Part shown: piece after piece, positions 1 to 7,835 of the stretch
How positions within the stretch are numbered: position 1 is the stretch's first letter
Layout of the letters: every line of letters begins with the position of its first letter
From: Paraherbaspirillum soli
GTDB lineage: Bacteria > Pseudomonadota > Gammaproteobacteria > Burkholderiales > Burkholderiaceae_D
DNA length: 64,000 nt
NCBI RefSeq assembly: GCF_042654985.1
Contig: NZ_JBHSMT010000013.1
Location: forward strand, 496,001-560,000
Direction of reading: 5' to 3'
The notes under the pieces: generated by a model
What the model saw: only the letters and a program-made list of their open reading frames with translations
Database searches by the model: none
What the model was told of the DNA's origin: nothing
Program-made: the position numbers and the translations under genes

Positions 1-163
1 CCGTTGCCACCCCTTGCTGCGCCAGGTCGATCGCGGTCGCCAGGCCGACCGGGCCGGCGCCGACGATAACGACCGGATGGTGCACAGGCGGTACCGGCGG
101 CATGACATCCTCATCGGGCGATTTCACGTATGCAAACGACAGCTGCTGATATTCCTTTTCCAT
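1..163 (-). CDS. FAD-dependent monooxygenase, N-terminal part (cut by window start)
   Basis: Only the first 54 codons are visible. The start is an ATG at 163. After about 30 residues comes a dinucleotide-binding motif, VVIVGAGPVGLATAIDLAQQ, which fits the GxGxxG fold of FAD-binding aromatic-ring hydroxylases (MhpA/PHBH type). This is a family-level assignment; the substrate cannot be read from this fragment. It lies 53 bp downstream of the MBL-fold gene on the same strand, so the two are probably co-transcribed, next to a divergent IclR regulator. That layout is common in aromatic-acid catabolic loci, but the pathway here is inference. Confidence 0.8.
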   Translation of the reverse strand, partial: MEKEYQQLSFAYVKSPDEDVMPPVPPVHHPVVIVGAGPVGLATAIDLAQQGVAT

Positions 164-216
164 GGTCTCGCTCCGCATCGAAGAAATAAGTATTTTGCTG
201 GTGTGGCTAACCCGGA

Positions 217-1182
217 TCAGTCCTGCAACGCATGCCACATTTCCTGGTCCCGCTCCGCAGTCCAGATGCGCGGATGCTTGATGCCGCTGGCTTCATCCAC
301 CGCACGCGCCACATCGAACGGCAGACAATGCTCGTAAATAAACACATGACCGAACTTGGGGTCCATCTTGCTGCGGGTATGCGCCATCGCCTCTTTCAGC
401 GATTTGCCGGCGGCAACCGCTTCCTTTGCGCTTTGCAGCAAGGTGGTGACGAAATCCTTGGTGTAATCGAGGCCCTGCTTGACCTGTTCCGGATTCATCA
501 GCGCCGGACCGCGGCCCGGCACCAGTTTTTCCGCGCCCAGTGCGCGCAGCGCTTCCAATGTGGCAGGCCATTCTTCCAGCTGGGCGTCGCCGGTATAGGC
601 AGCGGCTTCGTACTCGACCAGGTCGCCGGAGAAGCAAATCTTTTGCGAAGGAATCCAGGCAATCGTGTCGCCCTTGGTGTGTCCCATGCCGATGTGCATC
701 AGCTTCACTTCCAGCCGCCCCATGAAAATGCTCATTTCTTTCTCGAACACCATGCTGGGCCAGGTCAGCCCCGGCACCGATTCGACACCCGCGAACAGAC
801 GTGGAAAGCGTTCGATCTCCGACTGCATGTCCTGCGCCCCGCGCTCGACGATCATTTCGTAGGTGCCGCGCGATGCGATCACCTGTTCGCAGCCCTCGTT
901 GAAATACGCCGAAGCCCCCAGTACACGCACCGCGTGATAGTGGCTGAGTACGACATATTTGATCGGCAGATCGGTCACGCTACGGATATGTTTGATCAGC
1001 TCTTGCGCCATCAGCGGCGTGGCGGTGGTGTCAATCACCATCACACTGTCGTCACCGATGATGACGCCGGAATTGGGATCGCCTTCGGCGGTGTAGGCAT
1101 AGGCGTTATCGGACAGCTTGATGAAGCTGGTTTTCTTCTGTTCGAGGTCGGCCTGTGAAGCAAATTTCTTTTCGCTAGTCAT
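217..1182 (-). CDS. MBL-fold metallo-hydrolase with altered metal motif
   Basis: A 321-residue protein with a metallo-beta-lactamase fold: an N-terminal strand region (GVIIGDDSVMVIDTTAT), the metal-loop position at residues 80-90, a GMGHTKGD block with His168, and FSGDLVE with Asp187. The usual HxHxDH motif reads HYHAVRVLG (residues 81-89), so the first two His are kept but the Asp-His pair is replaced by Arg-Val. A one-metal site or a non-hydrolytic role is therefore possible. It has no signal peptide. It is probably co-transcribed with the FAD monooxygenase downstream and is divergent from the IclR regulator. The substrate is unknown. Confidence 0.85.
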   Translation of the reverse strand: MTSEKKFASQADLEQKKTSFIKLSDNAYAYTAEGDPNSGVIIGDDSVMVIDTTATPLMAQELIKHIRSVTDLPIKYVVLSHYHAVRVLGASAYFNEGCEQVIASRGTYEMIVERGAQDMQSEIERFPRLFAGVESVPGLTWPSMVFEKEMSIFMGRLEVKLMHIGMGHTKGDTIAWIPSQKICFSGDLVEYEAAAYTGDAQLEEWPATLEALRALGAEKLVPGRGPALMNPEQVKQGLDYTKDFVTTLLQSAKEAVAAGKSLKEAMAHTRSKMDPKFGHVFIYEHCLPFDVARAVDEASGIKHPRIWTAERDQEMWHALQD

Positions 1183-1301
1183 AATTTCCTTGAGAGTAGA
1201 TCAACAAAATGTGTGAGTGGCAAAGGTCGCTTGCCTTATCTTCGTCCCCGGCAAAGCGATTGAAGAATACCATGATATTTAAACAATAATGAATCCGTTA
1301 G

Positions 1302-1342
1302 TTTATATCTAAATCCAATAATAGATGAATATCGGATATAAA
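1302..1342. promoter_or_regulatory. Possible operator in the MBL/IclR divergent region
   Basis: The 176 bp between the two divergent genes is AT-rich. TTTATATC (1302-1309) and GATATAAA (1335-1342) form an 8-bp inverted repeat about 17 bp upstream of the IclR start. IclR proteins usually bind palindromes in their own divergent promoter, so this is a candidate site, but the long spacing makes it weak. Confidence 0.25.
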
Positions 1343-1358
1343 ATTGCCCAGGATATTT

Positions 1359-2177
1359 ATGGAGTACGCATTGGAAAAACCGCAACGCAATATTCAGTCA
1401 ATCGAAGTCGGCGGGCAACTCTTGCTCGCATTATTGAGGAACGGGGGCCAGATGCTATTGCGGGATCTTGCGCATGAAGCGGGAATGCCGCCGGGCAAAG
1501 CCCATCCTTACCTGGTGAGCTTCGGCAATTTGGGACTGGTGCAGCAGGATGACGTCACCGGTCAATACGAACTGGGGCCGCTGGCCTTGCAACTCGGCCT
1601 GGCCAGCCTGCGCCGACTCAATCCGCTCAAGGAAGCCGAAGCCGATGTCAAGGCGCTGGCGGCAAAGACAGGACAAGGCATTTTCATCTCGATTTGGGGC
1701 AATCTGGGGCCAACCGTGGTGCGGCTGGAAGAGTCCAATTATCCGATCCATGTGAGCATCCGCAACGGTACGGTCATGTCCTTGGCCAACACAGCCACCG
1801 GACAAATTTTCTCGGCCTTCATGCCCCTCAAATTAATCGAAAAAATGATGCTGGATGACTTGCCACGACTGGCGGGCGGCGCCAGCGTCACCCATGAAAC
1901 CGTCAAGAAATTCGAGCAATCGTTAATTGATGTGCGGCGCCGAGGACTGGCACGGGTGGTCGGCCATCCGATCCCCGGCGTCAATGCGCTGAGCGCCCCG
2001 GTGTTCGACCACAACGGCAATATCGTTCTCGCCATTACAGCGATGGGGATCACAGGCGTCTTTGATCCCGCATGGAAAGGCGACATGGCGACGGCGCTGC
2101 GTGCCTGCGCCGGCAACATTTCCGCCAGACTGGGATACACCTCGACAGCCGGGAAATCCGACCGTTTAAAACCGTGA
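1359..2177 (+). CDS. IclR-family transcriptional regulator
   Basis: A 272-residue protein with an N-terminal winged helix-turn-helix (about residues 15-75, including LLRDLAHEAGMPPGKAHPYL) and a C-terminal IclR effector domain. The frame also opens with a TTG at 1344, but the ATG at 1359 has AGGA about 6 bases upstream, so I chose it. It is divergent from the MBL/monooxygenase pair and probably controls it in response to a small aromatic or organic acid (inference from family and position). The effector cannot be named. Confidence 0.88.
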   Translation: MEYALEKPQRNIQSIEVGGQLLLALLRNGGQMLLRDLAHEAGMPPGKAHPYLVSFGNLGLVQQDDVTGQYELGPLALQLGLASLRRLNPLKEAEADVKALAAKTGQGIFISIWGNLGPTVVRLEESNYPIHVSIRNGTVMSLANTATGQIFSAFMPLKLIEKMMLDDLPRLAGGASVTHETVKKFEQSLIDVRRRGLARVVGHPIPGVNALSAPVFDHNGNIVLAITAMGITGVFDPAWKGDMATALRACAGNISARLGYTSTAGKSDRLKP

Positions 2178-2190
2178 GACGAGCTGCCAA

Positions 2191-2883
2191 ATGCCTACCC
2201 AAATGCGCCGGACCTGTCTGATTGCGGTAATGGGCTGCCTGCTGGCAGCCTGCGTTCCGCGCCTTCCTTCGCCCGCTCCTGTACAGATACCTGCCGGTTT
2301 TCCCGAGTCCGCTTACCGGCAAGCCGAAGCGCGCGGGATCAAGGTGCTGCGCGTGGATCCCGACAGATCGCTGGTCACCATCGAGGTGCGTCGCGCCGGC
2401 GCGCTGGCGCGCCTGGGTCACGACCATGTCGTCGCCAGCCATAACGTGAGAGGCTATGTCTCGCTAGAGGAAGGACGGGCCGACCTGTACCTGCCGCTCG
2501 ATCGCCTGGTGGTCGACGAACCTGCCCTGCGCGCCGAAGCCGGGTTCGACACCCACCCGTCGGCTGAAGCAATCGAAGGCACGCGCAGCAATATGCTGGA
2601 GAAAGTCCTGGAGTCCGAACGCTTTCCATACGTGCTGATTCATGCCGCTCGCAGCGCTGGCGATCCGTCGAAGTTGAGCGTAGCTATCACACTCCACGGC
2701 ACCACGCGGACGTTTGAGATTCCGGCGCAGATTGAAACCGTTGCGGGCGGAATCGCGGCAAGCGGACGAATGACGTTCAATCAAAGCGATTTCGGGATCG
2801 CCCCCTACTCCATTCTCAATGGCGCGCTCCAGGTGCAGGATCGTTTGGATTTGCATTTCCGGATTCTGGCTGGAGACAAATAG
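2191..2883 (+). CDS. YceI-like lipoprotein
   Basis: 230 residues. The N-terminus has a lipoprotein signal ending in LLAAC, with the lipidated Cys at residue 21. The rest matches the YceI lipocalin-like beta-barrel pattern: a strand with GHDH, a middle segment with SERFPYVLIHA, ITLHGTTRTFEIPAQI, and a closing FNQSDFGIAPYSI block. YceI proteins bind polyisoprenoid or similar lipids in the periplasm; the ligand here is unknown. It begins 13 bp after the IclR gene, so the two may share a transcript, and is followed by a strong terminator. An in-frame ATG at 2203 is an alternative start. Confidence 0.8.
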   Translation: MPTQMRRTCLIAVMGCLLAACVPRLPSPAPVQIPAGFPESAYRQAEARGIKVLRVDPDRSLVTIEVRRAGALARLGHDHVVASHNVRGYVSLEEGRADLYLPLDRLVVDEPALRAEAGFDTHPSAEAIEGTRSNMLEKVLESERFPYVLIHAARSAGDPSKLSVAITLHGTTRTFEIPAQIETVAGGIAASGRMTFNQSDFGIAPYSILNGALQVQDRLDLHFRILAGDK

Positions 2884-2913
2884 CGCCGCCGGATGCAGGA
2901 ATATCCCCCCAAC

Positions 2914-2946
2914 AAAAAACGCTCTCAATTTAGAGAGCGTTTTTTT
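2914..2946 (+). terminator. Rho-independent terminator after the YceI-like gene
   Basis: CGCTCTC (2920-2926) and GAGAGCG (2933-2939) form a 7-bp stem with a 6-base loop, flanked by an A-run and followed by seven T residues. The rest of the 302-bp gap before 3186 shows no gene. Confidence 0.9.
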
Positions 2947-3185
2947 ATCTCCGCGTGAAATCAGACGTTTTGGATTGCACAAAAACTAAATGTTAAAGCA
3001 AGTTAAAAATTCCCTGTGAGCAACACATAGTTGAGATATATTTACATACAGAAACATTTCTATCTCGCAATTAACCGCGAGATAGAGGACAAAACTATTC
3101 AGATTCGACAACACGCATTGCAGTAACAGATTCAAAACTCAGTGAAGTATCCCTAGGGTTCATACATTCATAAGGAAGATTCGTC

Positions 3186-4319
3186 ATGCAAGTGAAGGTC
3201 AAAAGTGTTTTTCTGGGTTTCTTGTTTTCAGTGTTTTGCCTGCCTGTCCTGGCTGAAGAAGGAGTGACCGCTACCGAGATCAAATTGGGGCAATCAACGT
3301 ATCTGACAGGCGCAATGGCAGAGTTGGGCAACGACTTTAAAGTTGGCGCGGAGTTGTATTTCAATGAAGTGAACCAGGCCGGCGGCGTTTTCGGCAGAAG
3401 AATCCAGCTCACCACCTTGGACGATGCCTATGATCCGAAGCGCGCATTGGACAACGCGAAACAACTCCAGCAGTCCGGCGTCTTCGCCCTATTCCAGTTC
3501 GCCGGAACCGGCTCAGTGCTGGCGGTGGCTCCTTTTGCGGCAGCACAGAAAATCCCGCTGGTCGCCGCCATTGCGACCGGTCCGAAATTGCGTGCCAGCT
3601 TGAATCCGTACACGTTTTATGTGCGGCCTGGTAACTCGGAAGAGTACGAAGGCATCGTCAAAAACCTGGCCACCATCGGCGTCAAGAACGTCGCCATCGT
3701 CTATATCGATGAGGCGTATGGAGAAGAGGGATTGGACGCGATCACGTCCATCATGAAAAAGTACCAGCTCAAACCCTACGTAGCGGCATCGCTGAAAAAG
3801 AATGGCGACGGCGCCGAAGCTGCAGTCAAAACAATCATTGAAAAGGCGCCGCAGGCCATCATCCTGGTGACCTTGCCGCAGTCAACCAAAGCATTCATGC
3901 AGTCTTACGCCAAATCGCGCCCAGTCACCCAAATTTACACGCCCTCCGCAGGCCTTCCTCCCGGCTTGATCAAGGAGTTGGGAACCAGTGCTTCCGGCAT
4001 CGCCATGACGCGCGGCATGCCCTACGAGATGAACGATACCGTGCGCATAGTCAAGGAGTACCAAACTGCGGCGAAGCGCGCCAACTTGGCTGGTTTTACC
4101 GGCAACCAACTGGAAGGATATTTGAATGCAAAGGTGCTGGTCGAAGCCTTGCACAGAGCAGGGAAAAATCTGACGCGCGAAGGACTGGTTCAAGCCTTGG
4201 AAAGCATGTCGGCGTATGACGCAGGCGGGTTTTCCGTAAAGTTCTCCAAAACCAATCACGCCGCATCTTCTTCTATCGATTTAGTTGTTGTTGGAAAGTC
4301 GGGGCGCATCATTTATTAA
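3186..4319 (+). CDS. Orphan ABC transporter substrate-binding protein, LivK type
   Basis: 377 residues with a Sec signal peptide (MQVKVKSVFLGFLFSVFCLP, cleaved near VLA-EEG) and a type I periplasmic-binding fold (Peripla_BP_6): IKLGQSTYLTGAMAELG at the start, NQAGGVFGRRIQLTTLDDAY, and a hinge near FQFAGTGSVLAVAP. The family binds branched-chain amino acids, amides or aromatic acids. No permease or ATPase gene is adjacent, so it either uses a remote transporter or acts as a sensor. AAGGAAG lies about 7 bases before the ATG. It is followed, 73 bp on, by the exported acetolactate decarboxylase. Confidence 0.87.
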   Translation: MQVKVKSVFLGFLFSVFCLPVLAEEGVTATEIKLGQSTYLTGAMAELGNDFKVGAELYFNEVNQAGGVFGRRIQLTTLDDAYDPKRALDNAKQLQQSGVFALFQFAGTGSVLAVAPFAAAQKIPLVAAIATGPKLRASLNPYTFYVRPGNSEEYEGIVKNLATIGVKNVAIVYIDEAYGEEGLDAITSIMKKYQLKPYVAASLKKNGDGAEAAVKTIIEKAPQAIILVTLPQSTKAFMQSYAKSRPVTQIYTPSAGLPPGLIKELGTSASGIAMTRGMPYEMNDTVRIVKEYQTAAKRANLAGFTGNQLEGYLNAKVLVEALHRAGKNLTREGLVQALESMSAYDAGGFSVKFSKTNHAASSSIDLVVVGKSGRIIY

Positions 4320-4392
4320 TTGCCTCATGCATCAGTAGCCTTTTGTATTAGTCGTCTTATTGATTAGCCGCTCATTTTACAAGGTGAACATT

Positions 4393-5181
4393 TTGAAAAA
4401 TCTATCCATGTCGTTGTTGCTGTGTTCATGCGCTGCTTTGGTCCAGGCACAGCAGGTGCCTGAACCAAAAGCATTTCAGTATTCGACTATCGACGCGCTG
4501 CTGGACGGCGCTTACGAGGGAAGTTATACGGTCGACCAGCTCAAGCAGAAAGGGAATTTCGGGATTGGCACATTTAATCGCGTGGATGGCGAACTGGTCT
4601 TGGTCGATGGCGAGGTCTACAAGGCGAAATCGGATGGGACCGTGGAACTGGCGGCCGCATCCGAGATGACACCGTTTGCGGTGGTCACCACTTTCCCTAC
4701 TGCGGGGGAGGTCAAATACACGGTGACCACTCCGACCACGCTGAAGGAGCTGGAAGACTTATTAGACAAGGGGCTGGAAAATAAAAACGTCTTCTATGCG
4801 ATACGGATAGAAGGTGATTTCAAGCAAATGACCGCGCGCGCCATTTCACCGCAGGACAAACCGTATAAGCCGCTGGCTGAAGTTGCGAAGACACAATCCG
4901 TATTTCACTATTCGGATACCAATGGCGTATTGGTCGCTTTCCGCAGCCCCAACTTCAGCAAGGGCTTCAATGTCACCGGTTATCACTGGCATTTTCTTTC
5001 CGGCGACAAGAAAACCGGCGGTCATGTCCTGAACCTGGCCATGACCAAAGGCGTTATCAAGATCACGCCGGTATCGGACATCGAAATTAAAATCCCGACC
5101 AGCGACATGTTTGCAAACACCAATCAATCCATCGACCGTTCAAGCGAACTGAAAATGGTCGAGGGCCTGCGCAAGAATTAA
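4393..5181 (+). CDS. budA: Alpha-acetolactate decarboxylase, exported
   Basis: 262 residues from TTG 4393, which is preceded by AAGGTG at 4381-4386; in-frame GTG 4384 and TTG 4360 are alternatives. The protein starts with a signal peptide (MKNLSMSLLLCSCAALVQA) followed by an acetolactate decarboxylase domain. GYHWHFLSGDKKTGGH carries the H-x-H-x10-H zinc pattern of the family. The enzyme converts 2-acetolactate to acetoin. The signal peptide predicts a periplasmic location, unlike the cytoplasmic BudA of enteric bacteria. No acetolactate synthase or acetoin reductase gene is nearby. It shares a strand with the orphan binding protein upstream and is closed by a terminator. Confidence 0.88.
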   Translation: MKNLSMSLLLCSCAALVQAQQVPEPKAFQYSTIDALLDGAYEGSYTVDQLKQKGNFGIGTFNRVDGELVLVDGEVYKAKSDGTVELAAASEMTPFAVVTTFPTAGEVKYTVTTPTTLKELEDLLDKGLENKNVFYAIRIEGDFKQMTARAISPQDKPYKPLAEVAKTQSVFHYSDTNGVLVAFRSPNFSKGFNVTGYHWHFLSGDKKTGGHVLNLAMTKGVIKITPVSDIEIKIPTSDMFANTNQSIDRSSELKMVEGLRKN

Positions 5182-5271
5182 GAATTTGCTGATGCCTTGA
5201 TATGTTGACCGTTGCACTAAACAAGATCGGCACGGGAGTGGTGCGATGGCAAAAATACTCCTCCTTATAAC

Positions 5272-5303
5272 AAAAAACGCCACCGATCACGGTGGCGTTT
5301 TTT
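5272..5303. terminator. Bidirectional terminator
   Basis: AACGCCACCG and CGGTGGCGTT pair around a short loop, with an A-run on the left and a T-run on the right, so it can end both the plus-strand decarboxylase transcript and the minus-strand DUF2145 transcript. A near-identical stem occurs at 7546. Confidence 0.9.
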
Positions 5304-5334
5304 GTTTCCATGCCCTGATGCGCAGAACTGGGGC

Positions 5335-5357
5335 TAGTGGACTGTTACAGTCCACTA
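5335..5357. repeat. Perfect 10-bp hairpin overlapping the DUF2145 stop
   Basis: TAGTGGACTG (5335-5344) and CAGTCCACTA (5348-5357) pair around a 3-base loop. The minus-strand TAG stop of the DUF2145 gene lies inside the right arm. It has no T-run and may protect the 3' end of the transcript. Confidence 0.6.
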
Positions 5358-6179
5358 ATTAACTAAAGAATCAAGCTTTGGTGCCGGCACGATGACTAGG
5401 CGCGTCGCAGGGTCTGTTTTTTGTAAAAATTGAGCAATTGAATCGACCGTAACCGTGTCAATTTTGTCTGCAAAACGCCGTTCGTTCGGATGGTCATCGA
5501 ACGCGATATTTGCACGAAACATGCGACCGCCTAAGCGGGTCGCTGGACCGAGTTTGAGAGTGGTTGGCTGATAATCCATCAACTTTAACCACTGCTGCGC
5601 TTTTTCCCGCGTATCCATCTTGATTTTCTCGGACAACGCAGATGCTAATACCTCAAGTACCCATTGATTCGAGTTTTCATAACGTGTCGAGAACGGATAT
5701 GCCAGCATGTTGTAGTTAGGCGAAAACAAAGTCAGATATTGAGTCCGGTCCGAGAGCTTCGCCATGAGACTACTTTGAATCTCTTTCGACGGAATAATCA
5801 ATAACGATTCATAGGTAAAGGGGCTGTCCAAGAAAAAATTGGCCAAGCCTTCCTGCCACAAATCCGAATGGGCTGTACCGCATGCGTTGAGCAAATGCAT
5901 GGTGCGCCAATTGCCTGTAACTGGATCCTTGCGCACAAATCCAACGTGCGAATAACGCAGGCCGTATTTTGAAAGGTCTTGCCCTACGCGTGCGACCAGG
6001 GCTACCTGAGGCTGTTCTTTGTCCAATGCTGCCAACAGTTCGTTAGCGCTGCTAAAGGCCATGCGTGCAGACTCTGGGCTGGGAGCGATTTCTTCGCAAG
6101 TTTGCCCGGCAAAAACAGTGCCATGTAGGGCCATGCCAAGAGCAATGCTGCATAAAGAGGTACGTAAAGCACGCAACAT
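5355..6179 (-). CDS. DUF2145 family exported protein
   Basis: 274 residues with a Sec signal peptide ending at VFA-GQ, and a strong ribosome site (GGGAGG five to six bases before the ATG). I recognise the DUF2145 family, whose function is unknown. The block YSHVGFVRKDPVTGNW followed by MHLLNACGTAHSDLW resembles the His-centred core of permuted papain-like (NlpC/P60, YiiX) folds, which would suggest a peptidase or amidase; that is inference only. It is the last gene of a three-gene minus-strand cluster with two small unknown proteins, 11 bp after its neighbour. Confidence 0.75.
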   Translation of the reverse strand: MLRALRTSLCSIALGMALHGTVFAGQTCEEIAPSPESARMAFSSANELLAALDKEQPQVALVARVGQDLSKYGLRYSHVGFVRKDPVTGNWRTMHLLNACGTAHSDLWQEGLANFFLDSPFTYESLLIIPSKEIQSSLMAKLSDRTQYLTLFSPNYNMLAYPFSTRYENSNQWVLEVLASALSEKIKMDTREKAQQWLKLMDYQPTTLKLGPATRLGGRMFRANIAFDDHPNERRFADKIDTVTVDSIAQFLQKTDPATRLVIVPAPKLDSLVN

Positions 6180-6190
6180 GCAGACCTCCC

Positions 6191-6634
6191 TTATTGCGAA
6201 AGCTTGGATTGATGTAGTAGCGCCTCACCTGCGGCATTTGGTACAAATGCCAACATCTTTCCCGAGGCAACCAAGGCATAGCCTGTCGACTCGGCGACCA
6301 CCTTAACGCTGGTACCGACCGACACACCAAGCTGCTTCACCAAGGAGGCGCTTGTTTTAAGCACCGCCTTGCTGCCATTAACCGTATTTTCCACAACGAT
6401 CTCAACGCTATTGCCGGCAACCATTGTCACGCCTGCGATAATAAATGCCGCCCCTGTAACAAAGAAGGCGCTAGCTGCAATAGGCCCGCCTTTGACGGAT
6501 GCGAGTGGTGATCCCGCAATGCTGGCGGCTCCACTGCCAATGGCTTTACTACCGTCTTGTATATCAGCGTGTGATGCCAGTGGGATAAGTGAAACAAATA
6601 TCGCAATTGCAAAACGCATGTTGTTAAGGGTCAT
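6191..6634 (-). CDS. Small exported or membrane protein, unknown
   Basis: 147 residues from ATG 6634 (the frame opens at 6646 with TTG). It has an N-terminal signal sequence ending near SHA-DI and a glycine/alanine-rich hydrophobic stretch (ASAFFVTGAAFIIAGVTMVA) likely to cross or enter the membrane. The C-terminal half has repeated valine/serine strands (SLVKQLGVSVGTSVKVVAES). I do not recognise the family. It lies 11 bp before the DUF2145 gene, so the two are probably co-expressed at the cell envelope. Confidence 0.65.
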   Translation of the reverse strand: MTLNNMRFAIAIFVSLIPLASHADIQDGSKAIGSGAASIAGSPLASVKGGPIAASAFFVTGAAFIIAGVTMVAGNSVEIVVENTVNGSKAVLKTSASLVKQLGVSVGTSVKVVAESTGYALVASGKMLAFVPNAAGEALLHQSKLSQ

Positions 6635-6683
6635 ATTTATTCTCAAATGGGTAAGGTACGAGGCTTCTTAGTCGAAAGGAAAT

Positions 6684-6968
6684 TTACTGCTGACTACTTT
6701 TAGGCTTGAGAAATTTACGACGTACAAAGAAAGCCACTCCGACACTCACGCCAAAGATAATTATTTGGAATACCCAGGCCAATAAAAAGGGCCGCTGGGA
6801 GAGCATCGCGCTTATGGCATAGGTATTCAATACAAGCACACAGCCCACACTTGCAAATGCAACCAGAAAAAATCCGATTAGCATCCAAAATAATCTGTTT
6901 TTCTCAGCCGATCGAGCAGATCTGAAATACCAAACAGCTACGAACAAGCCCGTGATTGCATACAGCAT
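6684..6968 (-). CDS. Small three-helix membrane protein, unknown
   Basis: 94 residues with three predicted membrane segments (around residues 1-14, 28-50 and 60-82) and a basic C-terminus (RRKFLKPKSS). GGAAGAAG lies upstream of the ATG at a somewhat long spacing. It is the first gene of the cluster with DUF2145. I do not recognise the family. Confidence 0.6.
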   Translation of the reverse strand: MLYAITGLFVAVWYFRSARSAEKNRLFWMLIGFFLVAFASVGCVLVLNTYAISAMLSQRPFLLAWVFQIIIFGVSVGVAFFVRRKFLKPKSSQQ

Positions 6969-7545
6969 ATGATTCTTCTTCCGTGCGCCAACCGCTTTCC
7001 TAAACTAAGCAATTAACCGCGCAACAAAAAAGCCCGCCGAAGCGAGCTTTGATAATTACCAATACAGGAGCTGATTCTCGGGACCCAGTTCTATTTGAAA
7101 AGTGGCCCCTACGAGAAGCGAATCAACTCTTGTATTGGCAGTCACGTCTTGCATGGACGTAACAGACGACGAACGCATCATATGCTGAGCTTACATGCAG
7201 CGCAAGAATTTATTTTTGCCCCTTGCTGATTACAAGCAGCAGATCGATCTGTCCGCGCCTGGCCACTGTTAGCCGTTGCACGCCCGACTGAAGGAGGAAT
7301 TAGGTAGGTTTCTCAGCATACGTTCGTAACTCCCAAGTTCCGCAACGATCCGCCTCACGAAGCGATTAGGGGAGCTTGTTCAGTGAATTTTTATTGCGGA
7401 ATTAACCTGCACACCCTACTGCCGGCCGCGTACCCGGTCATAACGACTCGCACAGCAATAGCCATTGGGTGATCGATACGTACAGCGCTGGGGAAAATCG
7501 GCAAACGATCAGCCTGATGTCAAAAAAATCCCCTCAGAAAAGAAA
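6969..7545. other. Non-coding stretch between the DUF2145 cluster and tRNA-Ser
   Basis: Apart from an imperfect hairpin near 7030-7050 (AAGCCCGC/GCGAGCTT), the long inverted repeat at 7059-7138 and the small hairpin at 7144-7160, I see no gene or known RNA. Composition is mixed and nothing codes over more than short distances. Confidence 0.6.
7059..7138. repeat. 80-nt near-perfect inverted repeat (long hairpin)
   Basis: The 19-bp outer arms (7059-7077 and 7120-7138) pair with one wobble and one mismatch on either strand. Just inside, TCTCG and CGAGA, then GG(A)CC and GGCCCC-type bases, extend the stem towards a loop near CTATTTGAAAAG. There is no ORF and no T-run. A second small hairpin, ACGTC/GACGT, follows at 7144-7160. 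It may be a small RNA, a mobile-element remnant or an attachment-like site. Confidence 0.55.
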
Positions 7546-7571
7546 AACGCCACCGATTAGGGTGGCGTTTA
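7546..7571. terminator. Hairpin terminator near tRNA-Ser
   Basis: AACGCCACC and GGTGGCGTT pair around GATTAG with an A-run on the left. On the minus strand this gives a stem followed by T residues, placed about 55 bp beyond the 3' end of tRNA-Ser. The stem nearly matches the terminator at 5272. Confidence 0.75.
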
Positions 7572-7626
7572 ATTTTTTACTGCTCGCTAAAATCACATAT
7601 AACTGATGGATCTTAAGCGTGATTCT

Positions 7627-7716
<90 letters not shown>

Positions 7717-7835
7717 GGTTTTCGGTCGACTTGCTGAAGTTACTGCAGCAAAGCGCAAGATTGTAGCAGACTCTTTTTAATTTTGGAATCCCTTTTTTAT
7801 CACGCAATGCTGCAACAATCGGCGGCATCAAATAC

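Noticed and set aside
232..1158. 308-residue plus-strand open frame opposite the MBL gene
   Set aside because: It is the antisense shadow of a well-supported gene, with His/Arg/Gln-rich composition and no recognisable family.
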